Positions 57,396 through 64,000 of a stretch of 64,000 bases of DNA are shown one piece after another. The position numbers and the translations under genes were made by a program. The notes below the pieces were generated by a model that was given only the letters and a program-made list of their open reading frames with translations, was not told the origin of the DNA and ran no database searches. The stretch comes from Podocnemis expansa (Eukaryota; Chordata; Testudines; Podocnemididae), in contig ML682028.1 of assembly GCA_007922195.1 (NCBI GenBank), forward strand, positions 20,067,449 through 20,131,448, written 5' to 3'. Numbering within the stretch: position 1 is the stretch's first letter; every line of letters begins with the position of its first letter.

Positions 57396-60300
57396 AAATG
57401 AATTCCAACAGTCCCATTTGAACTTTTTCTAATTCGAGGTGTGCCCTCTTCCTCAGCATGAAGCTCTACCTTCTCTATGCACCACATATACCCCATCACC
57501 CCCTGTCTAAACACCCTAGTAAAATGGTTCTAGTGTCTTGGGCTGGCCCATAAGACGTAGAGGTGAGCTCAGATCAAGACTCTGGAACGCTCTGCCACCT
57601 GGAGCATGTAAGTCTGGAACCAGAGCTACAATGTGGGGAGAAAAGCCCAGTTTTTATGTGTCCTTGTACTGGAGCTTCCCAGCTTGGGTTGCTCTCTGGT
57701 CAGAAGCAGTGATTCACTGTTTATTCAGGCTAGATCTGTGGAATGATGCCCTCTTGGAGTCACCACCCTGTGCAGAGGGAGAGCCTGAAATGATCCCCAC
57801 TGAGAAGGCAGGTGTGTCGTGGAGAAAGAGAAGGTCTCCTTTTGAAGAGGTTTCAGGAGAACAACTGATGGGGGTGGGGGGGGACACACTCTGCCATGTA
57901 ATAAAATCCCAGTTACTGCATTTGGCTCTAAGCTACATGTTTCATAGGGGAAAACCGTGCCTACCAACCCAATCCAGCCAGGTGAGTAGGGGTATAGTTG
58001 GGTCAGGAATCCTTTCCTAGGTCCCTGAAAAGGCTGTGCAGCCCTGGGGGGCTATATGGACTGAGACCCCTTACAGCATCAGATCCCCTGTTTCATCTCT
58101 AGTTCTCCAGCACAGGGACATGGGGGGCATCTGTGTGTGTACCCACCTCCAAATTCTGGCTCCCAACCCTGTGCCCAGGGTGGAGGACCACTTAGTTCTG
58201 CTGTGGTTAGCCCTCTCTGCAGAGAAGTGGCTGAGTTTCCCCGTGTTGGTTCAGAGGCCTCCAGAGCAGACAGTGGGAGTCTGCAGCTTGCACCAAAGTG
58301 CTGCTATCTAGCTGAAAGTGGAGACAGACATGTAGCCTGTGACTAGTGGGTAACAATCAGGTTTTTGGGTTCAGTCCAGACCAGTGAGGTGTTGTCAACA
58401 TTTATCTCATAACCCAGGGATGCCTACCCTTCCCTGCAGCTCTAGGTCCTGGCCAAGATGCTCCCACCATCATACTGACATGCACTGAGTCTCTCTGTGT
58501 AAGGCAGCCCTGGTCTAATAGTTCTGACTGCAGCAGGCTCTTTGTTACACAGCAGCCACTATCTGGTTTCCACTAACTTCCGCTGCTGCTAGCCAAGTGA
58601 CTCCCAACGCATGTCCAGTTCTGAATTTCCCCAAAATTGCCCTGAAATGTCCAGCCCTCTCTTGAACCACTCAGGGGAATAATAAGGTTTGTTTCCTACT
58701 TCAAAGAGACAGTACCCAGCGACTTACCACAGGAACTGGTGTTAACAATTACTTCTGTTCAAACACAGCACTTGGTACATTTGTATTGAAACAGCAGAAG
58801 GTTCTGAATGAAAGGACATAGGGTAAGTGAGGCCAAGTGAAGGAAATAAAGGTAGAGGTGCTTACAAGCAAATAGAAGTGATCACACACCTCTAGAAGTG
58901 TACTGCTTAATCTAGCAGAATCTAAAACGTAGTCTTTGTTCAAGATGATTTTTTCACCACCTGTTCTTTGTTAAGCATGGTAGTTGGCTCTCAGTCAGGA
59001 CCTTACACAGAAGTATAAGATACTAGTTTCCCTTGTTGTCTTAGATGTAAGATAAAAATGTGAGCTCTCTGTTTTTTATGGTCCCAAAGACTTGTCTTTA
59101 TTCTCAGTCAGGAAGGCCACCTGGGGGCTCAGTCTCCTGTATGTTTCTGGGGCTGCAGGAGCCATGTAAATTCTCTGTCTTTCCCATTCGGGCTCAAGAC
59201 AAAACTTGCTGTTTTGTCTGAGAGCTTTGTTTACACTCATATCTAACCTGAAGTAAACCCACTTTGCTTCATCTAGGACAGACCTGTTTATCACCTTCCC
59301 CAAGGGTAGGATGTCTTCTTAAACAGTACGATGAGGCAATTCATAACTTCACATCTCAGGTTAGCACAGTTATTCTACAGTGACATGAATGGCCAATGCA
59401 CGATTGGTTTTCACATGATACCTGACAAGGCTGTGTTTGCACAAATATTGAAGTAGCATAAGGGGTGCGAATACAGACACACCAGGACAGTATTTGTGAC
59501 CTCCCCCAATCCCAGTGAAAGCCTAGCCTGACTTCACACCCTTCAAGTATTTGATACAAAACCAGGCCTAAGATTGATCTGATTTAACTAGTAGCATTTT
59601 AAATGTATTCTGCTGCCTGCCACATACCTTCATGGTGGGAAAATGGGCCAGGTTTTTCTTAATGCATCCCTTAAATGGCCCCTTCCTATACACAGTGCAG
59701 TTGCAGAAATACTGTCTTTGGGGGCCTGGATTTATCTTGTATGCAATACTATTGCATTCACTGCAGGGGAAATCGGCCTTAGCACAAACCAGCTAGCTCT
59801 GCCCCAGACATACCTCTGTGTTTCTCTGGCCATATCTCTAGCAGGACAGTTGAGCTTTTCAGGGTAAGCTATCTCTGCACTTTTAACCTGAGGATTACTT
59901 GGCATGCTAGTAGCAAATGGCCCCTCAATACTAGTCCAGTAAGTGTGGCTTCCCACTCATGAAAAGCTGTGTATTCAAAAGCAGCTAAGAGGTATCAGAA
60001 ACCCAAGCAGCGTGTGAAATTTCTTTAAGCCCCCAATGCACTCCCTGCCACAACTCACTCCCCCAGCAGTTTCCCTGATACTGCCTTTCTGTGAACAAGG
60101 TCTCATTTTCCCTCTGAGCTGCCTGTGCCCCCACTTTCTGTGCTGAGATGACCCGAAAGCCGCTTCTCTCTCCCACACCTGCGCTCTGCAATCAGTTCAC
60201 ATCAGCCCCTAAATCTAACTGAATCCAAAAATATTAAACTGGGGCCCATCTGTTGTCCAACTGATGAGCGCAGATGTGCTCGGGATTTCAGAGGCTGGCT

Positions 60301-60964
60301 GGCAACAGTTCAAAACTGTCAGAAATCACACCTGCTGCAGCACATTTCCCCTTTTTGATTTAATCCTTCTCTTCCCTGCCTGCAGAAAGAGCCCCCACCA
60401 ACCCCAAACATCTTCAGAATGTGTGTGCAGCAAAAGCAAACAGATCCAGCAGTTTCCCCTTCAACACCCACCTCCTCCTCACAGCCATTGCATAAACATG
60501 TGTACAAACAGGAGGGTCTGAATTAAACACACACAAGGTGATTCGTAAAGGAGACTGGAAAATCCTGTCCCCAGCTCCATCCTTAAGGCAGCGGGTGGGT
60601 ATGTGAATACATCATGTTTCCTCCAGTACTTATGCCCAAAGGGATGAGCTGTAGATGGAAAATCAAACCAAAATGTCAGCCTTATCCATGGAGATCCTCG
60701 TGGTTGCAGGTTTTTCTCAGGCTGTCTCTCGTGATGAGACAGATGTTGGTCACCGTTTATTGGTAACATAAAACAACCAGGCAAATGTGTCTTGGGTTTT
60801 ATAAATGCATCTTCTCGTGCCCTAAAAACCAGGTTCACCCACTGAAAGGACAGGCAGATTCTTGCTTCTGGACTACTAATGTAGAGAGGATTTTGCACCA
60901 ATTTACTGTAAGCTTTTTTCATCTGAGTACACTTAATGTTTTAGCTTTAGTCCTTGTCCGGTCC
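57396..60964. other. Unrecognised sequence
   Basis: No repeat family, exon or RNA gene is recognised. Confidence 0.35.
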
Positions 60965-61150
60965 CCCTCACCTTTAAGGTATTTATCGTTGCATCATCTC
61001 TGTGTGGTACAATACCCATTGCATAGATTGGGACCTCAGGCACAGAGAGGCTAAGTGACTTGTCCAAGGAAGTCAGTGATGGAACAGAGAACTCAATATA
61101 TATGCCTCCCAGGTCTCAGGCCAAGATCCAGATCACTGGCCTCTCCTTCT
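60965..61150 (-). repeat. MIR/CORE-type SINE fragment
   Basis: CCCATTGCATAGATTGGGAC, CACAGAGAGGCTAAGTGACT and TGTCCAAGGAAGTCAGTGAT are the reverse-complement CORE segment. The head near 61110-61150 is diverged. Confidence 0.82.
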
Positions 61151-64000
61151 CTGGAGTTAGTGGAACCATATTGCCTGGAATCAGATGCAATGCACAGGGG
61201 CAAAGTCACAAAAGCTTTCAGACATAGCTGGAGAGCTGCAAACTCACCTGAATTCTTGCCACTCCACCCTCTCACCCACCAAACAGATCTTACACATGTA
61301 ACAGTGGGTACAAGAAAAATAAATGCAAGTTGCACACCCCTTCTACCTCCCCAAAGCCAGAAAACTCAGAATTAAGGTTTCTGAAGTAACATTCACTGAA
61401 GTACATTGTGTATTGTCTGTGTACTGTGCATGCTTATTCACAAAAATGTTTATAATTAGGTTTGCCTTCAGTAATGGAAACTTCAGTATATATAATGTGG
61501 CCAAATTAGCGCTGCGTAAAGAACCTTAACTTACTCCATTTCCTGATGTGGGCATCTTCCACTTCCTAACCATGGTATGGATACACATCAGGGGTTTAGC
61601 ATTTAATTGTCCATGGTGGCAAAAAGTCAAACCAAAACTGAGCACCCAAGCACCTGTGTGCCCACATCGCTCTGACCCGTCACAGAAACACAGGTCAGAA
61701 AACACTCACATCCATAAAAGAGCCACAATGATGTGTTCCAAGCTTTGACGAGACTTGCTTCACAGCTGAGTTGCTTTTCCCCTCTCATTGAGGACTGCAA
61801 AACAAACCCAGGTATAAGGGGGGATCTGGGACAGAGGAGCCTAGTCCATCCCTGAATTTCAATGTCTCTGTGCTCCAAGGGCTTCCAGTGGTTCTTGTTT
61901 CAGATCCCTTGACAGTACTACCCCTGTGTGCACAGGCACCTGGGAGACTCTTTCAAGACCCATGGGAGCTAGTTTGTGGCCAGAGAAACTTTATGGAGCA
62001 ATGACAGCTGGGGCCAGACAGTCCACCAAAGGGAACTGTCTGGCCAAGCTGGAACCCGTGGGCTCACTGTAACCGATGCATGTGGCAGAAGTTAGATGTG
62101 GAGGGAAAAGGGTGATTCATAGAGTTCTCTCTGATAATTCTGTCCCTTTGCTCCAGTTACGAGTGATTTGAGCTGGTGACCTGGCCCTGTCTATAACCTA
62201 AGTAATCATTGTAACTAGATATGGTTGTTAACAATGTCCCCTTATTGCAAGTCGGTTTCTTCAAATGTGGTCTACGCACAGTGACATTTCAATGAGGTTT
62301 AACTCTTGGGTAAGATTGACACATTTGTGGCATTCCATTCCTGAGCTTGTTTGAGACGAAAAAGAGATGTGATTTGAAATTCTAAATTTCTTATTGAAAC
62401 CATTTTTAAATGAATTTCAACTCACAAACTAACAGTCTCACTTGTGAGTTCCCAGAAGATCATTCTGCACTCCAGTAATGTGGTATAATTGTAGGGAAGA
62501 TGCGCTGTATTCTTCTTATGGAACGAAGAGGTTAGGTCCCTGCTTTATGGACAAAACTCAACACAGCTTTAACTGTGGAGCTGTGATCACTGCTGCCATG
62601 ATAAACAAGAGAAGGAACACAAGGTTACATTCCCTGTGGTGCCTCTGAGCCTGTTGTAAACCACAGGAGCACCAATGGGCAGTTTTCTCATCTTACATTG
62701 TTGCATATTTCTTGTCCTTAAAAAATGATAGGGTTAGAGTGTGCATTTTTCTATCCCTGTTCCTTTTAATATTAATGGGATGTTGCAGCCAGACTGCTGG
62801 GAAAGGAGAAGAGGCCTGCAGGACACTGGGAATCCTCACTGCTAGGCATTGGTATATTTTTACTGCATTTGGCAGTGCAGGAAGGATTTTGATCACCAAT
62901 TGCTGCAGAGAAGTTTTGGACAAATAGCTCATTGAAGTAGACAAGGTCTTCAGGGATGCATTCCCCCTTGAATTCCAGCCCTGTGAAGTGTCACGGGATA
63001 TGAGAATTGGCCAAGAAAGTATACAGGGACGGTGGGACAAAAAGCAAGTCCTCAGCTTATGGTCCTCCCCACTTCCCCTTTGATTGAATAGGGACCATGA
63101 CCAGGGTTCATGGCCAATGGATCACTGTTCTCTCTCTCTCACCCATGTCCCGCACATCAGCTCTCATGTGTTTGGAGGCCTTTGTTTGTGGGATTGTCCC
63201 ACTCCATGGCAACTCTGAGCTGTTTTCAGACCTGTCTGTCTGGATTCCAGGGACAGCTCCTTCATTTTGGGGGCAGAGTTGGGTCAGCGCTGGCTGAAAC
63301 CCACAGATTTCCATGGGGACTCTGTGGGAGCAGCCACCTGGATCCAATCACAGAATCAGGGCCAAGGGGTCAGCAAAGGGCCTTTCCTTATAAGTAGATG
63401 CTGAGGATTAAACCAGTGAAAGGAGTGTGTTCACCAGGCATGGTCGCCTGTACTCTTAGCAAGTAGCTGAGACAAAAGAAATGAACAAGACTATCATGTT
63501 TTAACGAGAATCTTCCAGGTCAGATGTTGAATCCGTAACGGTCTCTCAATCTGTGAAGGGAATAAATGCCAGAAAATCCCCTTTTAAATGAAGCCCTCAT
63601 GGAGGGATTAGAAGCAAAGGAAACGCCCCTAATAATGTGTTGGCTGTGCAGAGATGCGGACGGGGGCCTTGTCTGGGGTGGGGGCTGTGCCATCCAAAGT
63701 GGTCCTGTGTGACAGGGAGCGATTAGGATTAGCCGCATCAAGACTGAGCGTTTTCCACCAGATAGAGAGGGTAATGGGACCCCTGGGGAGGGTTAGGGCC
63801 CCGTCTCTCTGAGGGGGCTACCATCTGCACGTCTGTTTCAGCGTGTCTGAGGCCCAGGGTTGCTCACCAAGCCCTCGCAAGCTGCTTCGTGTGCTGTGCA
63901 GTATGTTGGGACTGACCTATTTACATGGCACACGCAGGCTCAGCAGGGCCTAGGTTTCCATCAAAACCAATGTGATGCTCAAATGGAAAAACGCCAGCTC
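61151..64000. other. Unrecognised sequence to the window end
   Basis: No repeat family, exon or RNA gene is recognised. The window ends without any sign of a transcript boundary. Confidence 0.35.

Noticed and set aside
1..64000. CRISPR arrays, operons or prokaryotic promoters
   Set aside because: There is no regularly spaced direct repeat array and the repeat content is clearly that of a vertebrate genome.

Overview
This window looks like gene-poor nuclear DNA from a reptile, most likely a turtle. The evidence is the repeat content: many CR1 LINE fragments, MIR/CORE-type SINE fragments whose tails match the amniote type, hAT and Harbinger-like non-autonomous DNA transposons, a decayed Ty3/gypsy element, and several copies of a palindromic retroelement family that I associate with turtle genomes. 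That last association comes from memory, not from a search. I see no bacterial or viral gene organisation and no convincing protein-coding exon of a host gene. Open frames of 60-300 codons occur throughout, as expected by chance in 64 kb, especially in GC-rich DNA. LAYOUT. 1-4 kb is mostly unique, with one hAT element carrying a CTCF-like motif. 4.1-4.85 kb is a strong CpG island, the only clear promoter candidate; a good splice-donor sequence on the minus strand suggests a non-coding first exon of a gene running leftwards out of the window. 8.5-12 kb holds hAT and Penelope-like (PLE) insertions. 14.6-16.3 kb is one CR1 copy hit three times by the same hAT family, each time with an 8-bp target duplication. 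20.0-22.8 kb is a broken gypsy pol on the minus strand, interrupted by a PLE-like element that was itself hit by a Harbinger-like element. 28.2-28.7 kb is a short element packed with TTCGAA-centred palindromes. 44.2-45.3 kb is a three-layer nest (CR1, then hAT, then PLE-like) containing a 400-base assembly gap. 51.7-52.7 kb is a hAT-transposase pseudogene between CR1 copies. The remainder is unique or unrecognised sequence with scattered SINE and CR1 pieces; four stretches have a composition that could mark conserved non-coding DNA. MAIN FINDING. Three PLE-like insertions (8992-9280, 20278-21016, 44299-44920) share one architecture: a 5' inverted, truncated unit, a forward unit ending in CTGCCCCTTTGGA, and flanking direct repeats of 10-14 bases. 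In all three the forward unit carries a hammerhead-ribozyme-like core: CUGANGA, a six-pair stem II, GAAA, a self-complementary AGCU, then a UC cleavage position followed by a stem I strand complementary to the bases before CUGANGA. Hammerheads in Penelope-like elements are established knowledge; assigning this family to that group is my inference. One extra A before stem II is a departure from the canonical core and is stated openly. The host genes near this window, if any, cannot be named from the sequence alone.
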